DNA from: Sphingobium psychrophilum | Lineage (GTDB): Bacteria > Pseudomonadota > Alphaproteobacteria > Sphingomonadales > Sphingomonadaceae | Length of the DNA stretch: 64,000 bases | Direction: 5' to 3' | Assembly: GCF_012927105.1 (NCBI RefSeq) | Contig: NZ_JABBFV010000012.1 | Location: forward strand, 1-64,000 | The notes under the pieces: generated by a model | Told to the model about the DNA's origin: nothing | What the model saw: the letters and a program-made list of their open reading frames with translations, nothing else | Database searches by the model: none | Position numbers and translations under genes: made by a program | In this document: positions 36,089 to 44,755 of the stretch, piece by piece | Numbering within the stretch: position 1 is the first letter of the stretch | How the letters are laid out: each line of letters begins with the position of its first letter

Positions 36089-37606
36089 CTATTCCCCGCC
36101 CAGCGCGATCTCGATCAGCGCCATAGTCGATGGATCGAACCCGACCGCCCCATCCGCCTCGATCGACTTGGCGATCTCCTTGCCCAATTCCACGCCGAAC
36201 TGGTCGAACGGGTTGATCCCCATCAACACCGCATTGGCGAAGGTCCGATGCTCGTAGAAGGCGATCAGCGCCCCCAGCGCTTCGGGCGTCACGTCGTCCA
36301 GCAGGATCGTCGTCGACGGCCGGTTGCCGGGATAGGAGCGCGCCGGGTCGGCATCATTGTCCTTGCCCCGCATCAGCGCCGCGCCCTGCGCAAAGCAATT
36401 GACCAGCAAAGCGCGATGATGCGCCGGGTCCAGCGCATGGCCCGGCTCGATCGACGCGATGAACTCGACCGGCGAGACGATCGTCCCCTGGTGCAGCAAC
36501 TGGAACACCGCATGTTGCGCATCGGTGCCCACCCCGCCCCAGGTGATCGGCGCGGTCGGGCCGTCCACTGGGCTGCCGTCGCGCTGCACGCTCTTGCCGT
36601 TGCTCTCCATCTCCAGCTGCTGGAGGTAGGAGGGTAGCAGCGCCAGCCGCTCGTCATAGGCGAACAGCGCGCGGGTCTGGCACCCCATCACGCGGGTATA
36701 ATATTGGTCCACGAACGCCGCGATCAGCGGCGCGTTCTCGCGTGGATCGGACAGGCGGAAATGCCGGTCCATCGCCGCAGCCCCCTCCAGCAGGCTTTCG
36801 AACGCATCCCAGCCCAGCGCCAGCGCGGCCGGAAAGCCGATCGAAGACCAGAGCGAATAGCGCCCGCCCACCGATTCGGCGAAGGGCAGGATGCGGGTTT
36901 CATCCACGCCCCATTCCATCGCCTTGTCGGGCGCGGCGGTCAGCGCGATCACCTTGCCATAGGGATCGTCCACCCCTGCCTCGACCATCCAGTTGATCGC
37001 GCTCGCTGCATTCAGCAACGTCTCGCTGGTGGTGAAGGTCTTGGACGCGATCGCGATCAGCGTGGCGTTGGGATCGAACCCCTCGATCGCCCGCTCCAGC
37101 GCGGTGCCATCGACATTGGACACGATACCCACATCGTACCGCACCCCGTCGCCGTCCAGCGCATCGACGATCAGCTTGGGGCCAAGCGCCGACCCGCCAA
37201 TGCCGATATGCAATATATGGCGAATCTCGCCCAGCGCGCCCGCCTCGATCGCGTCGATCAGGCCGCGCATCCGCCGATGCAGCATCTTGGCATGGGCGAC
37301 GCTGTCGGCATTGCCCTCCCCCCGTTCAGCGGGATGCTCGGCAGCGCGGCCTTCTGTATTGTTCACCGCCTCGCCCGAAAACAGCGCATCGCGATGCGCC
37401 GCAAAGCCCTGTTGGTCGGCCAGCGCCAGGAAACCCGCCAGCACATCGTCGGTCAGATGCGTCTTGGACCAATCGAACCGGATCGGACCCTGGGATCGGA
37501 CCAGCTTGTCCAGCCGGTCGGGATCGGTGGTGAAAATGGTCTTCAAATCGGCTTGCGGAAGCGCGGCGATCGCCGCCAAAGGACTTGGCAGTGCAGAACT
37601 GGGCAT
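36089..37606 (-). CDS. pgi: Glucose-6-phosphate isomerase
   Basis: Interconverts glucose 6-phosphate and fructose 6-phosphate. 505 residues with HILHIGIGGSALGPKLIVDA, SKTFTTSETLLNA (phosphate-binding serine/threonine loop), and near the C-terminus ILLDDVTPEALGALIAFYEH and NPFDQFGVELGK. I take the ATG at 37606, which has GAGGG 8 bases upstream, rather than the one at 37621. In sphingomonads, which use the Entner-Doudoroff route, Pgi mainly serves gluconeogenesis and polysaccharide precursors (family knowledge). Confidence 0.96.
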   Translation of the reverse strand: MPSSALPSPLAAIAALPQADLKTIFTTDPDRLDKLVRSQGPIRFDWSKTHLTDDVLAGFLALADQQGFAAHRDALFSGEAVNNTEGRAAEHPAERGEGNADSVAHAKMLHRRMRGLIDAIEAGALGEIRHILHIGIGGSALGPKLIVDALDGDGVRYDVGIVSNVDGTALERAIEGFDPNATLIAIASKTFTTSETLLNAASAINWMVEAGVDDPYGKVIALTAAPDKAMEWGVDETRILPFAESVGGRYSLWSSIGFPAALALGWDAFESLLEGAAAMDRHFRLSDPRENAPLIAAFVDQYYTRVMGCQTRALFAYDERLALLPSYLQQLEMESNGKSVQRDGSPVDGPTAPITWGGVGTDAQHAVFQLLHQGTIVSPVEFIASIEPGHALDPAHHRALLVNCFAQGAALMRGKDNDADPARSYPGNRPSTTILLDDVTPEALGALIAFYEHRTFANAVLMGINPFDQFGVELGKEIAKSIEADGAVGFDPSTMALIEIALGGE

Positions 37607-37782
37607 GGATATATCCCTCATGACGTTGGTCGATATCGACGCTGCACCGGTCGATTCCCGTTATGTCTAGCGCAAAGCCGCGTGCTTTGCATCGCTAAGG
37701 ACTGCTTGACGCGCTATGGTTCACGCTTCAAAAGCCGCAACGGCCGCTTTCTCGGCCTCTCCAAGGGATCAGACGACACTCC

Positions 37783-38607
37783 ATGACTGCCAAATCGGAA
37801 ACGCGGGACTTTCTCTGGTTTCTCGCCAAGCTCGGGCTGTTTGTCTTCATCCTGCGCAGCTTCATCATATCGCCGTTCAATATTCCCTCGGAATCGATGC
37901 AGCCGCGGCTGCTGATCGGCGACTATCTGCTCGTCGCCAAATGGCCCTATGGCTATTCGCGCTATTCGCTGCCCTTCTCGATTCCCTTGATTCCCGGCCG
38001 CATCCTGGCGTCCACGCCCCAGCGCGGCGACGTCGCGGTGTTCAAGGCCCCGCCAAATCAGAAGAACGACTATATCAAGCGCGTCATCGGCCTGCCCGGC
38101 GACATGATCGGCGTGCGTGGCGGGACGGTCTATCTGAACGGTCAGGCGATCCCCAAGCAGAAGGTCGCCGATCTCGTCATTCCGGTGACGCCGAATATGG
38201 AGGACGCCGCCGCCAGGGAAGGTGCCGCGTCCCCCTGTTACCGCCCCGATTTCGAGGAAGCCGCGGCCGGCGGCGGCAAACAGTGCCGCTACCCCCAGTT
38301 CCGCGAAACCCTGCCCGGCGGCAAAAGCTACAACGTGCTCGACCTGCTGCCCGATGGCGCGGCGGACGATCGTGACACCGTACTGGTGCCGCAGGGCCAT
38401 CTCTTCATGATGGGCGACAATCGCGATCGCAGCGCCGACAGCCGCTTCCCCGCGGTCGAAGGGGGCGGCATCGGCCTCGTTCCTGAAGAAAATCTGGTGG
38501 GCAAGGCGATGATCTCCGTCTTCTCGACCGACGGCAGCGCCAACTGGATACTGCCCTGGACCTGGTTCACCGCCGCGCGCTGGAGCCGTATCGGGGAAGG
38601 CTTTTGA
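37783..38607 (+). CDS. lepB: Signal peptidase I
   Basis: Inner-membrane protease that removes signal peptides. 274 residues: one N-terminal membrane segment (FLAKLGLFVFILRSFIIS), then the Ser-Lys dyad, Ser38 in PSESM and Lys99 in YIKRVIGLPGD, and box E MGDNRDRSADSR. A roughly 60-residue insertion between the dyad and box E is normal for alphaproteobacterial enzymes. First gene of a lepB-rnc-era unit; the rnc TTG overlaps its stop. Confidence 0.96.
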   Translation: MTAKSETRDFLWFLAKLGLFVFILRSFIISPFNIPSESMQPRLLIGDYLLVAKWPYGYSRYSLPFSIPLIPGRILASTPQRGDVAVFKAPPNQKNDYIKRVIGLPGDMIGVRGGTVYLNGQAIPKQKVADLVIPVTPNMEDAAAREGAASPCYRPDFEEAAAGGGKQCRYPQFRETLPGGKSYNVLDLLPDGAADDRDTVLVPQGHLFMMGDNRDRSADSRFPAVEGGGIGLVPEENLVGKAMISVFSTDGSANWILPWTWFTAARWSRIGEGF

Positions 38608-39287
38608 AAGCTGCGTCTCCCCGGCCCGACACGGCTGGCTGGCTGAAAGATCTGATCGGCCGCGCGCCGAAAAATCCGGCGCGATTCGAACAGGCGCTGA
38701 CCCATGGCAGCGCCAAGGCGCTGAACTATGAGCGGCTGGAATTTCTGGGCGACCGTATCCTGGGCCTGCTGATCTCGGAATGGCTGTTCGACCGTTTCAC
38801 CGATGAACCCGAAGGCAAGCTGTCCCGCCGCTTCAACGCGCTGGTGTCGGGCGAAACCTGCGCCGAAGTCGCTCGCATCGCTGGTGTTCCCACCCATATG
38901 GTGCTGGGCAAGCAGGCCCGCGACGATGGCGCCGCCGACAGCGACAATGTGCTGGGCGACGTGATGGAGGCACTGATCGGTGCCCTCTATCTGGAAGGCG
39001 GACTGGAAGAGGCGCGCACCCTCGTCCGCCGCCTCTGGGGCAATCGGGTCGATACCCAGACCAGCGCCCCGCGCCATCCCAAATCCTATCTTCAGGAATG
39101 GGCCGCCGCCAACAAGCGCAAGCCGCCCGAATATGTCCTGACCGACCGCTCCGGCCCGCACCACGCGCTCCGCTTCACCGTCACCGTCGCAATCAAGGGC
39201 GCGGGCGAAGCATCCGCCACCGGCGCCTCCAAACAGGAAGCTGAAACGGCCGCCGCCAAGGCGCTGCTGGAGAAACTGACGGGTTGA
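38604..39287 (+). CDS. rnc: Ribonuclease III
   Basis: Cleaves double-stranded RNA in rRNA maturation and mRNA decay. 227 residues: catalytic signature ERLEFLGDRILGL with Glu46 and Asp50, second metal-binding pair Asp119/Glu122 in LGDVMEALIGALYLEGG, and a C-terminal double-stranded RNA-binding domain ending GASKQEAETAAAKALLEKL. TTG start coupled to the lepB stop, with GGGGAAGG upstream. era, the usual next gene, is separated by an inserted cassette. Confidence 0.95.
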   Translation: MKAASPRPDTAGWLKDLIGRAPKNPARFEQALTHGSAKALNYERLEFLGDRILGLLISEWLFDRFTDEPEGKLSRRFNALVSGETCAEVARIAGVPTHMVLGKQARDDGAADSDNVLGDVMEALIGALYLEGGLEEARTLVRRLWGNRVDTQTSAPRHPKSYLQEWAAANKRKPPEYVLTDRSGPHHALRFTVTVAIKGAGEASATGASKQEAETAAAKALLEKLTG

Positions 39288-39307
39288 CGACGCGCCAATC
39301 TTTCTCC

Positions 39308-39673
39308 CCGTTCGCCCTGAGCCTGTCGAAGGGCCTTCCCTCTTTTTCGGCCCGCATATGACATTCTGGACCTACATGCTGCATTGCGCAGACCGCAGCT
39401 TCTACGTCGGTCATACCGATAATCTGGAAGTCAGGATTGGCCAACACGAAGTCGGACAAATCCCAGGCTACACGCAAACACGCAGTCCTCTAAAACTGGT
39501 CTGGTCGCAGGCCTTCTCCAGCCGTATAGAGGCGCTTGAAGCCGAACGACAGATAAAGGGATGGAGCCGCGCGAAAAAGCTGGCCCTCATCCGTGATGAC
39601 TGGACGTTGATCTCATCCTTGGCGCGATCAAAGACAGAAAAGTGAAGCCCTTCGACAGGCTCAGGGCGAACGG
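39308..39673. mobile_element. 366-bp GIY-YIG cassette bounded by perfect 27-bp inverted repeats
   Basis: Bases 39308-39334 (beginning CCGTTCGCCCTGAGCC) and 39647-39673 are exact reverse complements over 27 bases. They enclose only the GIY-YIG ORF, whose stop is one base from the right repeat. The unit lies between rnc (ends 39287) and era (starts 39682), which are directly adjacent in most alphaproteobacteria. The terminal sequence is a variant of repeats scattered without any gene elsewhere in the window. No target-site duplication is apparent. This has the shape of a minimal mobile unit or of a gene captured between two repeat copies. Confidence 0.65.
39358..39645 (+). CDS. GIY-YIG nuclease family protein (UPF0213-like)
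   Basis: 95 residues, the length of the single-domain YhbQ/UPF0213 group. TYMLHCADRSFYVGHTDN is the two-strand GIY-YIG core, Arg26 (LEVRIGQH) is the conserved catalytic arginine, and Glu63 in EAERQIKGWSRAKKLALI is the metal-binding glutamate. All catalytic residues are present. The ATG has no clear ribosome site. Flanked by perfect inverted repeats, unlike its neighbours. Role unknown: DNA repair, or processing of the flanking palindromes, are possibilities. Confidence 0.88.
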   Translation: MTFWTYMLHCADRSFYVGHTDNLEVRIGQHEVGQIPGYTQTRSPLKLVWSQAFSSRIEALEAERQIKGWSRAKKLALIRDDWTLISSLARSKTEK

Positions 39674-39681
39674 AGTTTAAT

Positions 39682-40596
39682 TTGGAAAGTTCGGAAATTC
39701 AGTCATCCCAGCGCTGTGGCGTCATCGCCGTCGTCGGCGCGCCCAATGCGGGCAAGTCCACGCTGGTCAACGCGCTCGTGGGGCAGAAGGTGGCGATCAC
39801 CAGTCCCAAGGCGCAAACCACGCGCACCCGCGTCATGGGTGTCGCGATCGAGGGCGATGCGCAGATCGTGCTGGTCGATACCCCCGGCATCTTCGCGCCG
39901 AAGCGGCGGCTGGACCGCGCGATGGTGCAGGCCGCCTGGGGCGGCGCACAGGGCGCGGACCTGATCGCGATGGTGGTCGATGGCAAGGCGGGGCGCGGCC
40001 CCAAGCTGGAACCGATCATCGAAGCGCTCAAGCATCGCACCGAACGCAAATGGCTGATCCTCAACAAGGTCGACATCGCGATCAAGGAAAAGCTGCTGAC
40101 CCATACCCAGGTGCTGAACGACACGTTGGGTTTCGACGAAATCTTCTTCGTGTCCGCCGCGACCGGCGATGGCCTGCCCGAACTCAAGGCCGCTTTCGCC
40201 AAAGCGATGCCGGAAGGGCCATGGCATTTCCCAGAAGACCAGGTGTCGGACGCCACCGACCGTATGCTGGCCGCGGAAATCACGCGCGAGCAACTCTATC
40301 ACCAGCTCCACGCCGAACTCCCCTACGCCACCGCGGTCGATACCGAACAATATAAGGAACGCGACGACGGGTCGGTGGAAATCCACCAACAGATCCTGGT
40401 CGGTCGCCCGACGCAACGCGCCATCGTACTGGGCAAGGGCGGGCAGCGCCTGAAGGAAATCGGGTCGAAGGCGCGCGCCGAACTCGCCACCCTGTTGGGC
40501 GTCAAGGTCCACCTCTACCTCCACGTCAAGGTGAAGGAAAATTGGGAGGACGACCGCAGCATCTATCGCGACATCGGCCTCGACTGGGTGGAATGA
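39682..40596 (+). CDS. era: GTPase Era
   Basis: Ribosome-assembly GTPase that binds 16S rRNA 3' end. 304 residues: G1 GAPNAGKS (19-26), G2 region TTRTRVMG, G3 DTPG, G4 NKVD, and a C-terminal KH domain (IVLGKGGQRLKEIGSKARAE). The start is a TTG at 39682, nine bases after the inverted repeat of the preceding cassette, with no strong Shine-Dalgarno; any original coupling with rnc has been lost. Confidence 0.95.
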   Translation: MESSEIQSSQRCGVIAVVGAPNAGKSTLVNALVGQKVAITSPKAQTTRTRVMGVAIEGDAQIVLVDTPGIFAPKRRLDRAMVQAAWGGAQGADLIAMVVDGKAGRGPKLEPIIEALKHRTERKWLILNKVDIAIKEKLLTHTQVLNDTLGFDEIFFVSAATGDGLPELKAAFAKAMPEGPWHFPEDQVSDATDRMLAAEITREQLYHQLHAELPYATAVDTEQYKERDDGSVEIHQQILVGRPTQRAIVLGKGGQRLKEIGSKARAELATLLGVKVHLYLHVKVKENWEDDRSIYRDIGLDWVE

Positions 40597-40632
40597 ATGT
40601 TCACGACATAGGGTCAATCCATCCTTTACCTT

Positions 40633-41370
40633 ATGTCGTTACGTCCCCGTTCCATGGGACCGAAACAGAAAATCGCTTTTGCCGTGGGCGTCTCCGTCAT
40701 GGGGACGATCCTCATCATGGCGATCGTATCGACCATCCCCGGCATGTTCATCCCACTGCGCTATTTCAGTGTCGGCATTTTCTGTTCGGCCAGCATTTCC
40801 ACCCCGGTCTGCGTCCTGCTGGTGCGGCAAGGTGAAGAAAACCGGCTGCTCCGCCACGAATTGGAACGGCGTGTGGAGGAACTAGCCTATCTGGCCGATC
40901 GGGACGGGTTGACCGGCCTGCTTAGCCGGAACGCCTTTTTCGACCGCGCTGGCCGGGTTCATGCGCGGCCGGGCAACTGGTATCTGCTGATCGACATCGA
41001 CCATTTCAAACGCTTCAACGACGATCATGGTCATCAGACGGGCGACGCCGTCCTGCATGCGGTGGGATCGGCCATCGCGCAGGCGCTGGGACCGGCCGAC
41101 CTGAGCGGACGACTGGGTGGCGAGGAATTTGCCGTCTGCCTGACCGATTGCGCCGCCGACCTGGCGACCCGCCGCGCCGAACATGTCCGCGCGTCGATCC
41201 AGGCGTTGCGGGTACGTGCGGCGTCCGGCCATATCGTGCGCGTGACCGCCAGCATCGGCCTGAGCGCGAGCGATCCGATACGGCCAATAGAGGCCAGCCT
41301 GCACCGCGCCGACCTCGCCATGTATGCCGCCAAGACCGGCGGCCGCAACCAGGTACGGCGCGCCGCCTGA
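40633..41370 (+). CDS. Membrane-anchored diguanylate cyclase (GGDEF)
   Basis: 245 residues: two membrane segments (about residues 14-36 and 42-64), a short coiled coil (EENRLLRHELERRVEELAYL) and a GGDEF domain with DIDHFKRFND and the active-site GGEEF at 162-166. No EAL domain. Predicted to make cyclic di-GMP at the inner membrane. RxxD of the inhibitory site is not evident before GGEEF. Converges with topA with a two-base gap. Confidence 0.9.
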   Translation: MSLRPRSMGPKQKIAFAVGVSVMGTILIMAIVSTIPGMFIPLRYFSVGIFCSASISTPVCVLLVRQGEENRLLRHELERRVEELAYLADRDGLTGLLSRNAFFDRAGRVHARPGNWYLLIDIDHFKRFNDDHGHQTGDAVLHAVGSAIAQALGPADLSGRLGGEEFAVCLTDCAADLATRRAEHVRASIQALRVRAASGHIVRVTASIGLSASDPIRPIEASLHRADLAMYAAKTGGRNQVRRAA

Positions 41371-41372
41371 CC

Positions 41373-43973
41373 TTATTCCGCCGCAGTCGCCTTCTTCGCC
41401 GGAGCAGCTTTCTTCGCAGAAGCCTTCTTGGCGGCCGGCTTTTTTACGGTTTCCCCGTCCTTCTTGGCAGCGGGCTTCTTGGCCGCAGCCTTTTTCGGCG
41501 CCGCCTTCTTGCCCTTCTTCGCCGGTGCCGCCGCGGCACGCGCGTCGATCAGTTGCGCGGCTTCCTCCAGCGTCAGTTGGTCCTTGTCCACCGTCTTGGG
41601 CAGGGTAGCATTGGTCGTGCCGTCGGTGACGTAAGCGCCGTAGCGACCCTCCATCAGCTTGATCTCCAGTTCCGTGCGCGGATGCGCGCCCAGCACCTTC
41701 AACGGCTCCCGCCCGGCGCTGCGCGGACCACGGTTGGCCGCTTCCGCCAGCTTCACGACGGCGCTGTTCATCCCGACCTCGAAAATCTCCGACGTCGATG
41801 ACAGCCGCCCATATTTGCCGTCATGCAGCAGATAGGGACCGAAGCGCCCGATATTCGCCACGATCGGCAAGCCGGTTTCGGGATGCAGCCCCACCTCGCG
41901 CGGCAGGCTCAGCAGCTTCACGCCCCAATCCAGCGTCAATTCGCCATCGGGCAGATCCTTGGGGATCGACCCGCGCTTGGCCTCCTTGCCCTCGCCCATT
42001 TCGATATAGGGGCCAAAACGGCCGGATTTCTTGACGATATCCTGCCCAGTCTCGGGATGCTGGCCCAGCACTTCCGGCCCGGTATCTTCGCCATCCTTGC
42101 CGCCCGGCTGGCCGAACTTGCGCGTATATTTGCACTCCGGGTAATTGGAGCAGGCGATGAACGCGCCAAAGCGCCCGCCCCGCAGCGAAAGCTGCCCATC
42201 GGCACACAGCGGGCAGGCGCGCGGGTTGCTGCCGTCCGCCTTGGGCGGGAACAGCATGGGTTCGAGGAACTTGTCCAGCTCCGCGGTGATATCCGACGGC
42301 TTCTGCTCCATGATCTCGGCGGTCTTGGGCTTGAAATCCTTCCAGAAGGCTTCCAGCACTTCCTGCCACTGGGCGCGGCCGCCGGAGACATCGTCCAGCT
42401 GGTCCTCAAGCCCTGCCGTGAAATCATAGGACACATAGCGTTCGAAGAAGCGCTCCAGAAAGGCCGTGACCAGCCGCCCGCTTTCCTCGGCGAAGAAGCG
42501 GTTCTTCTCGATCCGCACATAGTCGCGGTCCTTGAGCACCTGCAAGGTCGAGGCATAGGTGGACGGACGCCCGATCCCCAGTTCCTCCAACCGCTTGACC
42601 AGCGATGCTTCGGAATAGCGCGGCGGCGGCTGGGTGAAATGCTGGTCCGCCGTCACCTTCTTCTTGGCCGGCGTATCGCCCTCGCTCATCCGCGGCAACA
42701 GCTTGCTGTCGTCATCGTCGCTGTCGTCGCGCCCTTCCTCATACAACGCCAGGAAGCCGGGGAAGATCACCACCTGTCCCGTCGCGCGCAGCGTATGCGT
42801 GCCGGTGGCGTCGTTCATGTCGATGGTCGTGCGTTCCAGCCGCGCCGACGCCATCTGGCTGGCCAGCGCCCGCTTGAACACCAGGTCGTAAAGCCGCGCG
42901 TGATCGCCGCTGCCCACCTTGTCGCGCGAAAAATCGGTCGGACGGATGGCTTCATGCGCTTCTTGCGCATTCTTCGCCTTGGTCTGGTAGATGCGCGGCT
43001 TGTCCGGCACATAGCCGCCATCATAGCGCTGCGCGATCGCGGCGCGAGCAGCGGAGATGGCGCTATGGTCCATCTGCACGCCATCGGTCCGCATATAGGT
43101 GATCGCGCCATCTTCATAGAGTTGCTGTGCGATCCGCATCGTATGGCTGGCAGAAAAGCCGAGCTTCCGCGCGGCCTCCTGCTGGATGGTCGATGTCGTG
43201 AAGGGCGGCGGCGGGTTGCGGGTGAGCGGCTTTGTCTCGACCTTCTCCACCGTAAAGCGCCCGGCTTCGACATCGGCCTTGGCCGCCATCGCGTCGCCCT
43301 CGCGACCGATCGTCAGCCGCTCGATCTTTTCACCCTTCCAGCGGACGAGGCGCGCGGTAAAGGCGGTGCCGTCCTGCTCCATATCGGCGGCGACCGACCA
43401 ATATTCCTGCGCGGTAAAGCTTTCGATCTCCCGCTCGCGCTCCACCACCAGGCGCAGCGCGACCGATTGCACCCGCCCAGCCGACTTGGCACCGGGCAGC
43501 TTGCGCCACAGCACTGGCGATAAAGTGAAGCCCACCAGATAGTCTAGCGCGCGGCGCGCGCGGTAGGCGTCGATCAGATCCTCGTCCAGCGCGCGCGGCT
43601 TGGCCATCGCCTCCAGCACCGCCGCCTTGGTGATCGCGTTGAACGTCACCCGGTCTACGACCGGAGGCAATGCCTTCTTGGCGCGCAGCACCTCCTGCAC
43701 ATGCCAGCTGATCGCTTCCCCTTCGCGATCAGGGTCAGTCGCCAGGATCAGGCGCGTCGCCTTCTTGGACGCGTCGGCAATGGCCTTGAGCTGCTTGCCC
43801 TTGTCGCCATAATTTTCCCAGGACATCGCAAAGCCGTCGTCCGGGTCCACCGACCCGTCCTTGGCGGGCAGGTCGCGAATATGGCCATAACTGGCGAGGA
43901 CATGGAAATCGCCGCCCAGATATTTCTCGATGGTCTTCGCCTTGGCCGGCGATTCTACGATGACAAGCTGCAT
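41373..43973 (-). CDS. topA: DNA topoisomerase I
   Basis: Type IA topoisomerase relaxing negative supercoils. 866 residues: TOPRIM start VIVESPAKAKTIEKYLGG with DPDREGEAISWH, active-site Tyr293 in ITYMRTDG, then a zinc finger (CPLCADGQLSLRGG...CSNYPECKYT) and repeated C-terminal DNA-binding modules. The last ~50 residues are a Lys/Ala/Pro tail of KKAAPKKAAAKKPAAKK type, probably extra DNA binding. Its start lies near 43973 with a 278-base non-coding gap to the next gene. Confidence 0.96.
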   Translation of the reverse strand: MQLVIVESPAKAKTIEKYLGGDFHVLASYGHIRDLPAKDGSVDPDDGFAMSWENYGDKGKQLKAIADASKKATRLILATDPDREGEAISWHVQEVLRAKKALPPVVDRVTFNAITKAAVLEAMAKPRALDEDLIDAYRARRALDYLVGFTLSPVLWRKLPGAKSAGRVQSVALRLVVEREREIESFTAQEYWSVAADMEQDGTAFTARLVRWKGEKIERLTIGREGDAMAAKADVEAGRFTVEKVETKPLTRNPPPPFTTSTIQQEAARKLGFSASHTMRIAQQLYEDGAITYMRTDGVQMDHSAISAARAAIAQRYDGGYVPDKPRIYQTKAKNAQEAHEAIRPTDFSRDKVGSGDHARLYDLVFKRALASQMASARLERTTIDMNDATGTHTLRATGQVVIFPGFLALYEEGRDDSDDDDSKLLPRMSEGDTPAKKKVTADQHFTQPPPRYSEASLVKRLEELGIGRPSTYASTLQVLKDRDYVRIEKNRFFAEESGRLVTAFLERFFERYVSYDFTAGLEDQLDDVSGGRAQWQEVLEAFWKDFKPKTAEIMEQKPSDITAELDKFLEPMLFPPKADGSNPRACPLCADGQLSLRGGRFGAFIACSNYPECKYTRKFGQPGGKDGEDTGPEVLGQHPETGQDIVKKSGRFGPYIEMGEGKEAKRGSIPKDLPDGELTLDWGVKLLSLPREVGLHPETGLPIVANIGRFGPYLLHDGKYGRLSSTSEIFEVGMNSAVVKLAEAANRGPRSAGREPLKVLGAHPRTELEIKLMEGRYGAYVTDGTTNATLPKTVDKDQLTLEEAAQLIDARAAAAPAKKGKKAAPKKAAAKKPAAKKDGETVKKPAAKKASAKKAAPAKKATAAE

Positions 43974-44251
43974 TTAGGCCCCGGAAATAAGTCTCTCACG
44001 TATACGCGCGAGTGTGGAAGGCGATGACGGCAAGCGTCAAGCGGGCTGTGCGTAAGGGAGAAGGCGCGCTAACGCCAGTATCTTGTCGATCCGTCCCGGT
44101 TGCAGCACCACCCGACCGCGGACCGTCCACTATCCCACTGATGCAAATCAAGTCGGTCGCAAACCGTGCGACTTTTATCGCGGCATTGGGTTCTAGCCCC
44201 ATCGCCGGAACGCCCCGACCGGCGACATCCCTTATCTAGACAGGAATGACG

Positions 44252-44707
44252 ATGTCCGATTCCAACAGCCATGATATTTCCACACTCAACGGCCTGATCG
44301 CCACCACGCTCGACAGCGCGGACGGCTATACCGAAGCGGCGAAGGACAGCGACCATGGTCGCTTCACCGCGCTTTTCACCAGCCGCGCGGCCGAGCGCCG
44401 CCAGGTCGTCACCCGTCTCCAGCAGGAAGTACGCACCCTTGGCGGCAACCCGGAAGATGACGGCACCATCCTGGCCGGTGCCCACCGCCTGTTCTTGAAC
44501 CTGAAGGCGACGCTGACCGGAAAGGATGACAAGGCCATCATTAATGAGGTCGAGGCCGGCGAGGATCATATCAAAGCGAAATATGAAGATGCCATCGCCG
44601 ACCGTGAATTGTCCCAGGCGGTCCGCGCCGTGATCGAACAGAGCTATGTCTCGGTGAAGCAGGGCCATGACGAGATGCGTGACCTCAAGCACAGCATGCA
44701 GCATTAA
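44252..44707 (+). CDS. PA2169 family four-helix-bundle protein (DUF2383)
   Basis: 151 residues, all helical: STLNGLIATTLDSADGYTEA, then AAERRQVVTRLQQEV and AVRAVIEQSYVSVKQGHDEM give the ferritin-like DUF2383 pattern. The ATG at 44252 has AGGA six bases upstream; another ATG at 44246 is too close to it. Such proteins are associated with general stress in alphaproteobacteria and Pseudomonas; function unproven. The 278 bases upstream contain no gene; GGAAC at 44207-44211 lacks the matching downstream element of an EcfG promoter. Confidence 0.88.
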   Translation: MSDSNSHDISTLNGLIATTLDSADGYTEAAKDSDHGRFTALFTSRAAERRQVVTRLQQEVRTLGGNPEDDGTILAGAHRLFLNLKATLTGKDDKAIINEVEAGEDHIKAKYEDAIADRELSQAVRAVIEQSYVSVKQGHDEMRDLKHSMQH

Positions 44708-44755
44708 TCGCAGCGGATCGGGCGGCGGGGGCGACAATGCCTTCGCCGCCATTAT

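Noticed and set aside
39682..39720. A better ATG start for era
   Set aside because: No in-frame ATG or GTG precedes the G1 motif; the TTG at 39682 is the only start giving the normal N-terminus.
44207..44231. GGAAC upstream of the PA2169-type gene as an EcfG general-stress promoter
   Set aside because: No CGTT-like -10 element at 16-17 bases; only half of the promoter matches.
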